Assembly (NCBI RefSeq): GCF_003048575.1
Contig: NZ_PIRZ01000003.1
Span: 203,338 to 267,337 of the forward strand
Source: Campylobacter concisus
Lineage (GTDB): Bacteria > Campylobacterota > Campylobacteria > Campylobacterales > Campylobacteraceae
Direction: 5' to 3'
DNA: 64,000 bases
Shown here: one piece after another, positions 1 through 9,316 of the stretch
How positions within the stretch are numbered: the stretch's first letter is position 1
Layout of the letters: the number at the start of each line of letters is the position of its first letter
Notes under the pieces: generated by a model
The model's database searches: none
The model's input: the letters and a program-made list of their open reading frames with translations, nothing else
Told to the model about the DNA's origin: nothing
Made by a program: the position numbers and the translations under genes

Positions 1-1242
1 GCTGTCATCACAAATGTCCTTGGTAAATATAAAAAGAAAATCGTTAGAGAGCAGATCATAAACGAGGGCGTAAGAGCTGATGGACGTGGTCTTGAAGAGG
101 TTAGGCCTATTAGTATCGAAACAAATGTGCTTCCAAATGCACATGGCTCATGCCTCTTTACAAGAGGACAGACACAAGCCCTAGTTGTCACTACTCTTGG
201 CACTGACAGTGACGCTCAAATGTATGACATCCTCACTGAAAAAGTGCCTTTTGTAGAAAAATTTATGTTTAACTACAATTTCCCAGGCTTTAGCGTAGGT
301 GAGGCAAGCCCATTAAAAGCTCCTGGTAGACGCGAGCTTGGACATGGAAATTTGGCCAAACGTGCCCTTGCGCCAAGTATCGATCTAGCTTCTCCATACA
401 CAATAAGAGTTGTTTCAGAAATTTTAGAGAGCAACGGCTCAAGCTCGATGGCTAGCGTTTGTGGTGGCTCGCTTGCACTTAGAGCAGCTGGCGTAAATAC
501 TTTAAAACTTGTCGCAGGTGTCGCTATGGGATTAATATTTGAAGGCGATAAACACGCAGTGCTAACAGATATCATGGGGCTTGAAGATCATGACGGCGAT
601 ATGGACTTTAAAGTAGCGGGTACAAGCGATGGTATCACAGCACTTCAGATGGATATTAAGCTTGGTGGCATTAGCTTAGAAGTGCTAAAAGAGGCACTTT
701 ATCAAGCAAAACGTGGTAGAGAGCATATCTTATCTTTGATGACAGAAGCGGATAAAAATATAGAAATAAATGAAGATGTGCTTCCAAAGCTTGAATTATT
801 TAGTGTCGATCCAAGCAAGATCGTAGACATCATCGGACAAGCTGGCAAGACTATAAAAGAGATTATTGAGAAATTTGAAGTTTCAATCGATCTTGATAGA
901 GAAAAAGGCGAGGTAAAAATCGCAGGTGGAGCAAAGAAAAATGTCGATGCCGCAAAAGATTACATCATCTCTATCACTTCAAAAGACAATGGACGTTCAT
1001 TTGGCAAAAAGCCTTTTAAACACGACAAAGAGCGTTCAAAACCAAATTTTAATATCGGTGATGAGTTTTTGGGAACTGTAAAGAGCGTAGTTGATTTTGG
1101 TGTGTTTATCGAGCTAAAAGATGGCATTGATGGCTTGCTTCACATCTCAAAGATAAAAACTCCATTAAACGTAGGTGATCAGGTCAAAGTATGTGTGAGC
1201 GAGCAAAAAGGAAATAAAATTTCGCTCTCTTTGGTTGAATAA
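1..1242 (+). CDS. pnp: Polynucleotide phosphorylase, 3' part (5' end outside window)
   Basis: Phosphorolytic 3'-to-5' exoribonuclease of RNA turnover. The frame is open from base 1, so the gene is cut by the window edge; 413 residues are visible against about 700 in the family, so roughly the first RNase PH domain is missing. Visible order: second RNase PH domain, with the [15 protein letters not shown] motif near residue 24 and [10 protein letters not shown] near 160; a KH domain with its GxxG loop ([10 protein letters not shown]) near 278; and a C-terminal S1 domain ([13 protein letters not shown]) near 375. The universal stress protein gene follows 14 bases downstream. Identification is firm; only the 5' end is unseen. 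Confidence 0.97.
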   Translation, partial: AVITNVLGKYKKKIVREQIINEGVRADGRGLEEVRPISIETNVLPNAHGSCLFTRGQTQALVVTTLGTDSDAQMYDILTEKVPFVEKFMFNYNFPGFSVGEASPLKAPGRRELGHGNLAKRALAPSIDLASPYTIRVVSEILESNGSSSMASVCGGSLALRAAGVNTLKLVAGVAMGLIFEGDKHAVLTDIMGLEDHDGDMDFKVAGTSDGITALQMDIKLGGISLEVLKEALYQAKRGREHILSLMTEADKNIEINEDVLPKLELFSVDPSKIVDIIGQAGKTIKEIIEKFEVSIDLDREKGEVKIAGGAKKNVDAAKDYIISITSKDNGRSFGKKPFKHDKERSKPNFNIGDEFLGTVKSVVDFGVFIELKDGIDGLLHISKIKTPLNVGDQVKVCVSEQKGNKISLSLVE

Positions 1243-1259
1243 ATTTTAAAGGACAGATG

Positions 1260-2111
1260 ATGAAATACAAAAAGTTGCTTTTTCCAATAGGAGCTGGAGA
1301 CGATATCGAGCCAAGAATTTATGGTGCCCTAAAGGTTGCTCAGTGGTTTAACACACATATGGAAATTATGACTTGCCAGCTTGACCCAAGCGTAGTTTAT
1401 AATATGAAAATGACGCTTCGTGGAGGAGTGCTTTTTGAAGAATTTCTAAAATCAGCTAAATCTGAACTAGCTGTCGAGCATGAAGAGAATGAGAAAATTT
1501 TCAATAAAATTTGTGCTGAGCTTGGCATAAAAGTAACTAGTGAAATCATTGAAGATGTTTGCACTGCAAATTTTACGATTCACAGTGGCAAAAGAAGTGC
1601 CATAGTTGAGCAAGAAAGTAAATTTTGCGATCTAGTAGTGGCTGCTGTACCACTTGATGGAAAGATCACTGGTACATTTGAATCAGCTGTTTTAAAAAGT
1701 GGTAAAAATGCGATTGTAATCCCTAGAAAAATGCGTGAGTTTAAAGCCGATAATATCCTTGTTAGCTGGACTGGTACGACGCAAAGCTCAAGGGCATTAA
1801 CAGGCTCGATCGATCTTTTAAAAAAGGCAAAAAAGGTTCAGTGCATTACCTCAAAAGCAAGTCTTGGCGACAATGCTGAGCTAAATCTTAAAAAGCTTGA
1901 AGAGTACTTCAAAATTCATGGCATATCGGCCACTTTTGAAGTGATTGCTACTACGATGATACCTGGTGAAGCGCTTTTAAAAGCAGCTATTGATAGAAAT
2001 GCTGATCTAATCGTTGCTAGCAGATATGGTGAAAATGGTCTTATGGAAATGGTGCTTGGTGGCACTTCAAGATTTTTCTTAGAACACACAAATATCCCAG
2101 TTTATCTATAA
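1260..2111 (+). CDS. Tandem universal stress protein (UspA family)
   Basis: About 283 residues with two UspA-like alpha/beta halves. The first starts KKLLFPIGAGD and the second near residue 162 with ADNILVSWTG. The second half ends with ADLIVASRYGENGLMEMVLGGTSRFFLEHTNIPVYL, which resembles the nucleotide-binding loop (G-x-x-G-x9-G-S/T) of ATP-binding Usp proteins. Two ATGs lie in tandem at 1257 and 1260. The ribosome site AAAGGA (1248-1253) is 3 bases from the first and 6 from the second, so I chose the second. The gene sits 17 bases behind pnp and may be co-transcribed, ending at the hairpin at 2113. Its role in stress is known only at family level. Confidence 0.85.
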   Translation: MKYKKLLFPIGAGDDIEPRIYGALKVAQWFNTHMEIMTCQLDPSVVYNMKMTLRGGVLFEEFLKSAKSELAVEHEENEKIFNKICAELGIKVTSEIIEDVCTANFTIHSGKRSAIVEQESKFCDLVVAAVPLDGKITGTFESAVLKSGKNAIVIPRKMREFKADNILVSWTGTTQSSRALTGSIDLLKKAKKVQCITSKASLGDNAELNLKKLEEYFKIHGISATFEVIATTMIPGEALLKAAIDRNADLIVASRYGENGLMEMVLGGTSRFFLEHTNIPVYL

Positions 2112-2112
2112 T

Positions 2113-2148
2113 GGATTGCGGCTTAGTCCGCGATCTATTTCTTTTTCA
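2113..2148 (+). terminator. Hairpin terminator after the Usp gene
   Basis: Arms GGATTGCGG and CCGCGATCT pair over 8-9 bp (two G-U pairs) around a 6-base loop. A pyrimidine-rich stretch containing CTTTTTC follows. It begins 2 bases after the stop codon. Confidence 0.6.
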
Positions 2149-2421
2149 CTTTATAGATTTTAAAATTCCATTCGCTCGCAAAAATTGACTACTAAATTTG
2201 GCTTCATTGACCACTTAGCTCAAATTTTAGAGCCGAAATTACTCGTTCATGAAATTTTAAAATTTACAAGACCTTAATAGCATAGTGCGTTAGATGATGG
2301 CGCGCTTTGTTCTTAGCCACAAACTACAAATTCTATAAATTTTAAAGCTCCCATTAAGTTTTCATCAAGCACCTTATTAGCCAAAATTTTGTAAAATCCA
2401 CTCATTAAAAAAGGATAAAAA
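2149..2421 (+). promoter_or_regulatory. Intergenic region carrying the likely dnaE promoter
   Basis: The gap between the Usp gene and dnaE is about 310 bases and holds no convincing ORF or RNA gene. The promoter-proximal end has a -10-like TAAAAT (2392-2397) and a clear ribosome site AAGGA (2411-2415), 6 bases before the dnaE ATG. Apart from the hairpin at 2113 the rest is AT-rich sequence in which I see nothing else. Confidence 0.4.
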
Positions 2422-5400
2422 ATGAGTGAAAATTCTAGCTTTACACACCTGCATTTACACACCGAATACTCCCTACTAGACGGAGCAAACAAGATAAAAG
2501 AGCTAGCTCACGTACTTCATGATAGAGGCGACACAGCAGCGGCGATTACTGATCACGGCAATATGTTTGGAGCGATAGATTTTTACAAGGCGATGAAAAA
2601 AGAGGGGATAAAACCACTAATTGGCATCGAAGCTTATGTACATAATGGCGAGCAGCTTGATGACAAGAGTACTAAACAGCGTTTTCACCTTATACTAATC
2701 GCCAAAAACGAGACTGGCTATAAAAATTTAATGTATCTTAGCTCCATGAGCTACATCGAGGGCTTTTACTACTATCCTCGTATAAATAAAAAAATTTTAA
2801 AAGAGCACAGTGAGGGCTTGGTTTGTAGCTCTGCTTGCTTGCAGGGAGAGGTGAGTTGGCATCTAAATTTAAGCGATCGTAACGTCAAATTTGGCGCAAA
2901 GGGCTACGAGAGAGCAAAAGAGGTTGCACTTGAATATAAAGAAATTTTTGGAGATGACTTTTACCTTGAGATCATGCGCCACGGCATCGGCGATCAAAAA
3001 CGCATTGATGATGATATTTTACGCATCGCTAAAGAGACTGGCATAAAGGTTATCGCCACAAACGATACTCACTACACTTTTAAAGAGCGAGCCGACGCAC
3101 ATGAGGTTTTTATGTGTATCGCGATGAACAAAACTTTAGATGATCCAAATCGACTTCGTCACAGCGTTCATGAGTTTTTTGTCAAAAGCAAAGAGCAGAT
3201 GAGTGAGCTATTTTTAGATATCCCTGAAGTGATAGAAAATACCCAAGAGATCGTGGATAAGTGCAATCTTGAGATTAAGCTTGGCAACCCAACTCCGCCA
3301 AATTTTAAATTTACTCTTGAATATGCCAAAGAGAGAAATTTAACACTTCCAGAGCCTGAAAATAGATATAGCTTTAAAAATGATGCTGTATTTTTTGAAT
3401 ATGAATGTAGAAAGGGGCTTGAAGAGAGGCTAAAATTTGTCCCTGAAAATTTACATGACGAATACAAAAAGCGCCTTGAGATAGAGATTGGCATAATTAA
3501 TAAAATGAATTTCCCAGGCTACATGATGATCGTTTGGGACTTCATAAATGAGGCTAAAAGTAGAGGTGTGCCAGTTGGTCCAGGACGTGGTTCTGCGGCT
3601 GGTAGCTTGGTCGCTTACTCGCTAAAGATCACTGACCTTGACCCGATCCCATACAACCTACTTTTTGAGAGGTTTCTAAACCCAGAGCGTGTTAGCATGC
3701 CAGATATCGACGTGGATTTTTGTCAAAGTAGGCGTGGCGAGATTATCGACTATGTTACGCAAAAATATGGAAAATTTAACGTTGCTGGCGTTATTACCTT
3801 TGGTAAATTGCTCGCAAAAGGTGTTATTAGAGACGTTGCTAGGGTTTGTGATATGCCTTACGCCGAAGCCGATGCGATGGCAAAGTTAATACCTGATGAA
3901 CTTGGTATTACACTAAAAGATGCTTACGAAAAAGAGCCAAAGATAGCTGAGCTCATCAGTCAAAATCCAAAGGCAGCTAAAATTTGGAAATTTGCACTTG
4001 ATCTTGAGGGGCTAAATAGAAACGCCGGTCAGCATGCAGCAGGTGTTGTTATCTCAAATGAGGAGCTGTGGAATAAAACTCCGCTATTTCGCCAGCCAAA
4101 CAGCCCAGAAGATCGCTATGTTACGCAGTATAGCCTTAAATATCTTGAGGATGTGGATTTAATTAAATTCGACTTTCTTGGACTAAAAACACTAACGGTT
4201 ATCGATAATGCCATAAAGCTAGTAAAACAACGAACTTGCAAGGATATTATTTGGGAGCAGATCGATAAAAACGATTCTAATGTTTATAAAATGATACAAA
4301 GCGGCCAAGCGATAGGAATCTTCCAAATCGAGGGCGAGGGCATGAGAAAGCTAGGAACTAGCTTGCGTCCAGACTGCTTTGAGGATATCGTCGCGATGCT
4401 AGCGCTCTACCGCCCAGGACCGATGGAGAGTGGCATGCTCGATGACTTTGTCAAAAGAAAACATGGCGAGGCAGAGATAACCTACTCATTTAAAGAGCTT
4501 GAGCCGATCCTTGCGCCAACATACGGCGTGATCGTCTATCAAGAACAAGTTATGCAAATCGTTCAAGCCATAGGCGGCTTTAGCCTTGGCGGGGCGGACC
4601 TTGTACGCCGTGCGATGGGTAAAAAGATCAAAGAAGAGATGGATAGGCTAAAGGGCGAGTTTGTAAAAGGTGCTGAGGCAAAAGGGCTAAATGGACAAAA
4701 AGCAGACGATCTTTTTGAGCTAATTGTAAAATTTGCAGGATATGGCTTTAATAAATCTCACTCCGCAGCTTACGCTTATGTTACCTTTCAAACAGCTTAT
4801 CTTAAGGCCTATTATCCAGCTGAATTTATGGCTGCACTTCTTACAAGCGAAGAGAGCAACGTCGATAAGATCGTTCGCTATATCGATGAGATAAAACGCA
4901 TAAATATAGATACTTTGCCGCCATCTATAAATAAATCAACTAAAGAATTTAGCGTCGTTAAAAATGGCGATCATGACGGCATTATCTTTGGGCTTGGTGC
5001 GATTAAAGGCGTTGGTGGAGCGGCTATTGAAAATATTATCACTGAGCGTGAAGCAAATGGCGAATTTAAGAGTATGGACGACTTTGTCTCAAGGATAGAT
5101 CCATTTAAAGTAAATAAAAAGGTCTTTGAAAGCCTTATAAAAGCCGGATGTTTTGATGAGTTTGGCTTTAGTCGTAAGATGCTTATGCAAAATGTAGAAA
5201 ATATCATAGAAGCTTGCAAAAGTGCTGCGCAGATCCGTAAAAATGCAGTTGAGAGTTTATTCGGCGAAGATGAGAGCATGAACGATGTGAAGATAAATTT
5301 TGTCACGATAAATGATGAATTTGACATCAAACAAATTTTAAAATTTGAGCAAGAGAGCGTTGGTATCTACCTTTCTGGTCATCCACTTGATGACTATAAA

Positions 5401-6039
5401 GATGAGATTAATAAGATAAAATACACTCTAAGTTCAGAATTTGAGAGCTTGCCGCAAAGCGCTGAAATTTTAGTCGTTGGCAAGATCGAAGACTTTAGCA
5501 CAAGGATAACCAAAAGCGGCAAGAAAATGGGCACTATAAACGTGCTTGATTTTCATGGAAATATCGAGATCGCAGTCTTTGAAAGAGAGCTTGGTAACAT
5601 CGAAGATATAGTAAAAGATGAAGCAAAACGCGACCTGCCTTATGCTTTTAGGATAAATATCACAAAAGATGATCAATTTGTAAGGACAAATTTAAACGAG
5701 GTTTATAGCCTAGAAGATGCGCAAAATTTAGACTTTAAAACAAGAAAACTAAAACAAAACTCTAAATTTTCTAAAAATGAAGAATCTAGCATGCCTCAAA
5801 GAGCAAGAGAATATGCTGAGCTAGAGGTGCTTTTATGCCTTAGTGAGCTTAGCAAAGATAAGATAACTAGCCTTTATAATCTTGGCTATAACGAACATAT
5901 AAAAAGTGGCACAAACAATGATAAGCGTCTTGTTATTAAGATAAAAAATGAAAATACGGCTCAAATTTTTGTCTATAAGACAAAATTTGTTGTAAATGAC
6001 AGCTTTAAAGAAAAAGCACTTCAAGCAATAGCTTGCTAA
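2422..6039 (+). CDS. dnaE: DNA polymerase III alpha subunit
   Basis: Replicative DNA polymerase catalytic subunit, 1205 residues, the normal size for DnaE. It starts with a PHP domain (HLHLHTEYSLLDGA, near residue 9) that keeps the metal-ligand histidines. The polymerase core includes PGRGSAAGS near 387 and the catalytic aspartate motif PDIDVDF at about 427-433. LALYRPGPM and FNKSHSAAYA near 660-790 are typical of the family. A C-terminal OB-like segment (ILVVGKIEDF) follows near 1015, then a less conserved tail of about 130 residues. The start is supported by AAGGA 6 bases upstream. The next gene begins 14 bases after the stop. Confidence 0.97.
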   Translation: MSENSSFTHLHLHTEYSLLDGANKIKELAHVLHDRGDTAAAITDHGNMFGAIDFYKAMKKEGIKPLIGIEAYVHNGEQLDDKSTKQRFHLILIAKNETGYKNLMYLSSMSYIEGFYYYPRINKKILKEHSEGLVCSSACLQGEVSWHLNLSDRNVKFGAKGYERAKEVALEYKEIFGDDFYLEIMRHGIGDQKRIDDDILRIAKETGIKVIATNDTHYTFKERADAHEVFMCIAMNKTLDDPNRLRHSVHEFFVKSKEQMSELFLDIPEVIENTQEIVDKCNLEIKLGNPTPPNFKFTLEYAKERNLTLPEPENRYSFKNDAVFFEYECRKGLEERLKFVPENLHDEYKKRLEIEIGIINKMNFPGYMMIVWDFINEAKSRGVPVGPGRGSAAGSLVAYSLKITDLDPIPYNLLFERFLNPERVSMPDIDVDFCQSRRGEIIDYVTQKYGKFNVAGVITFGKLLAKGVIRDVARVCDMPYAEADAMAKLIPDELGITLKDAYEKEPKIAELISQNPKAAKIWKFALDLEGLNRNAGQHAAGVVISNEELWNKTPLFRQPNSPEDRYVTQYSLKYLEDVDLIKFDFLGLKTLTVIDNAIKLVKQRTCKDIIWEQIDKNDSNVYKMIQSGQAIGIFQIEGEGMRKLGTSLRPDCFEDIVAMLALYRPGPMESGMLDDFVKRKHGEAEITYSFKELEPILAPTYGVIVYQEQVMQIVQAIGGFSLGGADLVRRAMGKKIKEEMDRLKGEFVKGAEAKGLNGQKADDLFELIVKFAGYGFNKSHSAAYAYVTFQTAYLKAYYPAEFMAALLTSEESNVDKIVRYIDEIKRINIDTLPPSINKSTKEFSVVKNGDHDGIIFGLGAIKGVGGAAIENIITEREANGEFKSMDDFVSRIDPFKVNKKVFESLIKAGCFDEFGFSRKMLMQNVENIIEACKSAAQIRKNAVESLFGEDESMNDVKINFVTINDEFDIKQILKFEQESVGIYLSGHPLDDYKDEINKIKYTLSSEFESLPQSAEILVVGKIEDFSTRITKSGKKMGTINVLDFHGNIEIAVFERELGNIEDIVKDEAKRDLPYAFRINITKDDQFVRTNLNEVYSLEDAQNLDFKTRKLKQNSKFSKNEESSMPQRAREYAELEVLLCLSELSKDKITSLYNLGYNEHIKSGTNNDKRLVIKIKNENTAQIFVYKTKFVVNDSFKEKALQAIAC

Positions 6040-6053
6040 TGCCTGGAGAAGCG

Positions 6054-6728
6054 ATGTTTTTAGATAAGCTTGGCATAGATAAAAGTAACTGGAGCGAGCT
6101 TTTTAGCGCATGTGTCGGCAAATCGACATTACTTCAAAAACGTGCATTTAAGCTACTTGTTGAAGGTAGCAACTGGCAGGTTGATTTTGATAGTGGCAAA
6201 ATTTACTTTGATGGGCGTGAGTTTGACATGCAGTTTATTGGCTCTGAAAGCTTCTCGTCAAATACGTGGCTTTGGGGTTATGAAAATATAAATGGCTTTG
6301 ATGAGCGTTTGCTCGAGCTTGCAAATAAAGCACGGGAGTTTGGCGAGAAATTTGGACTTAGTGCATTTAGCACGCCACAATTTGAGCTAGATGAAAATTT
6401 TAATGGCCACACGATTAGTATGGTTGCTTGCACCGCTTTTGATGAGCAAAATTATTATAGGATAGAGTACGAGGGCGGAGCTGCGTATGTGGCTTTTAGA
6501 TCAGATGTGGTCTTTGAGGAACCAGTGCTAGCAAATGAGCTTTTGAGCGCAGTAAATGAGTGTTTAAGCACTTACGAACTAGATCACAAAATCCTTGTAA
6601 AAGGACTTTTGCTAAGTTGTGATATGAAATTTAGCGAAAGTCCTAATGAGATCGTAGCGAATAAAAACGAGCTTAGCTTTAAATTTGACGAGCTAAATAG
6701 GCTCATAAATATTTCAAGTACGCTTTAA
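6054..6728 (+). CDS. Uncharacterised protein, DUF6882-like
   Basis: A 224-residue soluble protein with no signal peptide or membrane segment. The motif FSSNTWLWGYEN near residue 70 and the surrounding pattern resemble the DUF6882 family as I recall it; I cannot confirm this by search. The frame is open back to a TTG at 6033 and an ATG at 6039. The ATG at 6054 is the only one with a ribosome site (GGAG, 6045-6048, 5 bases away), so I start there. It is probably co-transcribed with dnaE. It converges on the minus-strand gene that ends at 6725, and the two stops overlap by a few bases with no hairpin between. Function unknown. Confidence 0.7.
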   Translation: MFLDKLGIDKSNWSELFSACVGKSTLLQKRAFKLLVEGSNWQVDFDSGKIYFDGREFDMQFIGSESFSSNTWLWGYENINGFDERLLELANKAREFGEKFGLSAFSTPQFELDENFNGHTISMVACTAFDEQNYYRIEYEGGAAYVAFRSDVVFEEPVLANELLSAVNECLSTYELDHKILVKGLLLSCDMKFSESPNEIVANKNELSFKFDELNRLINISSTL

Positions 6729-7387
6729 AATTTAATGCTCTTTACCACATCAGCACCAAGTGCTAGCTTCATATGAAGAGAGAACATCTCGTGATAAAAG
6801 TCGCCGTTATGTCCTGGTATGTCATATGTTTGCGTAAGATCAAACGGTACAATAACTCTTACTTTTTTGTTGTATTCATTGGCTCGCAACTTAAGATAAC
6901 TAACACACTGATAAACGCACATATCAGTGCAATCCCCAGTGACTATAAAGGTGTCTAGCTCTGGATGCTCTTCTAAAAATTTCTCAAATTCTTTATTGAA
7001 CGCAATGCTTAAAGAGTTTTTATAAAATGCTTTGATCTCTTTAAAAAAGCTTAGATTTTCTATCTCTTTTACGGTTTTTATCTCATTTGTATCAAGCATA
7101 GCGTGAGGTAAAAAAGTCTCAAATTCTTTTGAATCACTGGTGTGCCTATCTTCTATAAGGATAAAATTTCTAAAACCAAAATCTTTCCACGCTCTATCAA
7201 AAAGTGTTGCGATCCCTTTTGATAAGTCGGCTACTCTTTGACTAGAGAGCGCACCACTGCCAGCAAATGCTTCTATCATATCAATGCAAATAAATGCAAC
7301 GTTTTTTGCTCCATCGTTTGAAATTTCTCTCAAATCAAGCGTCTGAAGAGATTCTTTAAAAACCTCAAGTTCGTTGTGTATGTTCAT
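6725..7387 (-). CDS. Isochorismatase-family cysteine hydrolase (nicotinamidase-like)
   Basis: 220 residues with the isochorismatase/nicotinamidase fold. The nucleophile-activating Asp is in FICIDMIEAF near residue 37, and the catalytic Cys is in FIVTGDCTDMCVYQ near 150-160. RHTSDSKEFETFLPHA near 80-95 stands where PncA has its metal-binding histidines. The reaction is probably amide hydrolysis, for example nicotinamide to nicotinate in NAD salvage; the substrate is not proven. The open frame extends 10 codons further, but AAAGGAG sits 5 bases before the ATG at 7387, so this start is preferred. That ribosome site lies inside the last codons of flgS, so the genes are translationally close. Confidence 0.8.
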   Translation of the reverse strand: MNIHNELEVFKESLQTLDLREISNDGAKNVAFICIDMIEAFAGSGALSSQRVADLSKGIATLFDRAWKDFGFRNFILIEDRHTSDSKEFETFLPHAMLDTNEIKTVKEIENLSFFKEIKAFYKNSLSIAFNKEFEKFLEEHPELDTFIVTGDCTDMCVYQCVSYLKLRANEYNKKVRVIVPFDLTQTYDIPGHNGDFYHEMFSLHMKLALGADVVKSIKF

Positions 7388-7389
7388 TC

Positions 7390-8373
7390 TTACTCCTTTA
7401 TTGGTAAATTTATGCAAAATGTTTTTGGATTTAGTGTGATCTCAATACTGCCTTTGTGAGCCTCTATGATCTGTAAGCAAAGATGTAGTCCAAGGCCGTT
7501 TCCTTTTAGCTTGCTACTTTTAAACGGCTCAAAAACTATGGCTTTATCTTTGATAGGTTCGCCACTATCATAAATGATAAATTTATGTTCACTTGGTGTT
7601 TTTTCATAGCTTAAAATGATTTCTCCTTCATCATCATCGCTCTCTTCGATGGCATCAATAGCGTTAAATAAAATATTTTGAAAGACGATGGCTAGTAGAT
7701 CAAGATCGCCCATATATTTGCCATCTGGAAATTCTAGGCTAAATTTAATATCCTTTGAATAGTCATAAAAATTTATAGCCTCTTCACACTCTTTTTTAAG
7801 CTGCAAAAAGTCAAAAATTTGTGCATTTATATTAAGGCCTTTTGTAAAAAGTAGTGTAGCTTTGATTATGCGTTCGACTCGCCATGTAGCTTTTTGTATT
7901 TGATTTACGATAGGCTTTGTGCGCTCATCAGCTCTTTTAAGTAGAGTTGAAGCTAAAAGCGAGATAGAGCCTACCGGATTTCTGATCTCGTGGGCTAGGT
8001 GAGCTGCCACTTGACCCATAGATGCAAGACGCTCGGTGCGTTTTTCTACTGTTATGTTTGTTGCAGAGATTATTAGTTTATTGTCTTTAGAGCTTGTTTT
8101 AAAAAGATAAATTTGCCCATCTACATTTATCTCACCCTCTTTTTTTGGTATCTCTTTAAAAATTTTACCAAGTCTTACTGCTTCTGAGTTTTGTAAAAAG
8201 ATCTCATCATTTTCATCTAACACCCATATGGCATTTGGCAAAATTTCTACAATATCTTTAATGAAATTTTGCAAGCTTGCATAAGATGATGTTAAATTTT
8301 TATATTCGTTTTCTATCAGATAAGTCTGCTCTATCAGGCTTTTTAATCCAGCTTGGATATCGTGTTCGTTCAT
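7390..8373 (-). CDS. flgS: Sensor histidine kinase FlgS (flagellar regulation)
   Basis: A soluble 327-residue histidine kinase. An N-terminal coiled region is followed by a PAS-like segment (IVEILPNAIWVLDENDEIF, near 42). The phosphoacceptor motif AHEIRNPVGSI is near 130. The ATPase domain has the N-box FQNILFNAIDAI near 235 and the G-box LKGNGLGLHLC near 295. No transmembrane segments are visible. This architecture matches Campylobacter FlgS, which with FlgR activates sigma-54-dependent rod, hook and flagellin genes. The upstream DUF234-like gene overlaps it by 4 bases (ATGA), an arrangement I recall from the C. jejuni flgS locus. The flgR gene is not in this window. Confidence 0.85.
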   Translation of the reverse strand: MNEHDIQAGLKSLIEQTYLIENEYKNLTSSYASLQNFIKDIVEILPNAIWVLDENDEIFLQNSEAVRLGKIFKEIPKKEGEINVDGQIYLFKTSSKDNKLIISATNITVEKRTERLASMGQVAAHLAHEIRNPVGSISLLASTLLKRADERTKPIVNQIQKATWRVERIIKATLLFTKGLNINAQIFDFLQLKKECEEAINFYDYSKDIKFSLEFPDGKYMGDLDLLAIVFQNILFNAIDAIEESDDDEGEIILSYEKTPSEHKFIIYDSGEPIKDKAIVFEPFKSSKLKGNGLGLHLCLQIIEAHKGSIEITLNPKTFCINLPIKE

Positions 8374-9206
8374 TTTAAAAGTTCCTCAAAATCGCTAATT
8401 TCATAAAGCTTTAGCCTTTCATCCTTTAAATTTCTTAGCTCGCTACTAAATCCACTCTTTGAAAAAAGAGCAATAATATCTGGCCTAATGTTTAGTTTTT
8501 CGCATTTTTTTAATAGTAAATTTAGCACATTTTTACAAACTTTTCTCTCTTTGTATTTTGCCTCGCCGACTATTATTTTGCCACCTATATTTAATAGCAT
8601 ATCAAGCTCTATATTTTTGCTCCAAAAGCTACTTAAAAATATGCCATTAATCAGAAATTTTTTTGCCATGAGTTCACCGCATAAAATTTCAAATCCAAGA
8701 CTTGCATATTCGTCAAATTCTTTTTTTATGATGGCTAAAATTTCATCATTTTTACCAGCTTTTAGCAAGCTTAAATTTGGCTCTATAAATCTAAACCAAA
8801 ACCTTGAAAAATGGCTATTAAAATGTATTTTATCCTCAACTTTATAGCCCCTTTCTTCCTTTTTTAGCATTTGGTTTTTTGATCTTTTTGGCAGTACTTC
8901 TCTACTTTTCTCAATCAGTAAAAAATTCTTTTCAAAAAGCTTTGCATAGACTTTGCCAGCTAGGCTTTGAGGTAAAATTTTATGTACGTTAAATTTTTTT
9001 CTATCACTTCGTGCAAGTTTTATGAGGGCAGATTTTATAGCATCGTTTGTATCGGATTCGAAGTAAAATTTTGGCATCAAAGCTAAGAAGTTGTTTAAAA
9101 TTTCAGCCTCGATCGCTTCAAAAACATCATAATATGAGTGCTTTAAATCAAACTCATCAAAGACGAGATGAAATTTAATAAGTTCATTTATATCAAGATG
9201 TTTCAT
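8370..9206 (-). CDS. DUF234-like protein with PD-(D/E)XK-type motif
   Basis: 278 residues, no signal or membrane segments. The C-terminal half has NIELDMLLNIGGKIIVGEAKYKERKV near residues 203-228. This matches a PD-(D/E)XK core (D, then E-x-K) as in the DUF234 domain found at the end of some archaeal-type ATPases, but no P-loop ATPase is present here. Function is unknown; a nuclease-like fold does not prove nuclease activity. It overlaps flgS by 4 bases and heads the operon. The ATG at 9206 has only a weak ribosome site (GAG), while a strong AAAGGAG lies 5 bases before an in-frame ATA at 9236 (see findings), so the true start is uncertain. Confidence 0.7.
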   Translation of the reverse strand: MKHLDINELIKFHLVFDEFDLKHSYYDVFEAIEAEILNNFLALMPKFYFESDTNDAIKSALIKLARSDRKKFNVHKILPQSLAGKVYAKLFEKNFLLIEKSREVLPKRSKNQMLKKEERGYKVEDKIHFNSHFSRFWFRFIEPNLSLLKAGKNDEILAIIKKEFDEYASLGFEILCGELMAKKFLINGIFLSSFWSKNIELDMLLNIGGKIIVGEAKYKERKVCKNVLNLLLKKCEKLNIRPDIIALFSKSGFSSELRNLKDERLKLYEISDFEELLK

Positions 9207-9284
9207 TCGCTCAAATGTTGATTTTAAAGCTTTTATATCGGCTCCTTTATTTGGGCATTGTAGTATATTTTAGCTAAAGTAATC

Positions 9285-9309
9285 TATAATGATACGCAAA
9301 AAACAAGGG
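9285..9309 (+). promoter_or_regulatory. Promoter -10 and ribosome site of the first PLP-enzyme gene
   Basis: A perfect TATAAT (9285-9290) is followed by AAGGG (9305-9309), 7 bases before the TTG start at 9317. A nearby ATG at 9312 opens only a three-codon frame, which supports the TTG. Confidence 0.6.
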
Positions 9310-9316
9310 TTATGAT

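Noticed and set aside
2149..2391. Possible small RNA or riboswitch upstream of dnaE
   Set aside because: Only weak, imperfect inverted repeats; no terminator-like hairpin near dnaE and no known riboswitch motif that I can recognise.
3168..3494. Long antisense ORF within dnaE
   Set aside because: Shadow of dnaE; no ribosome site or recognisable domain.
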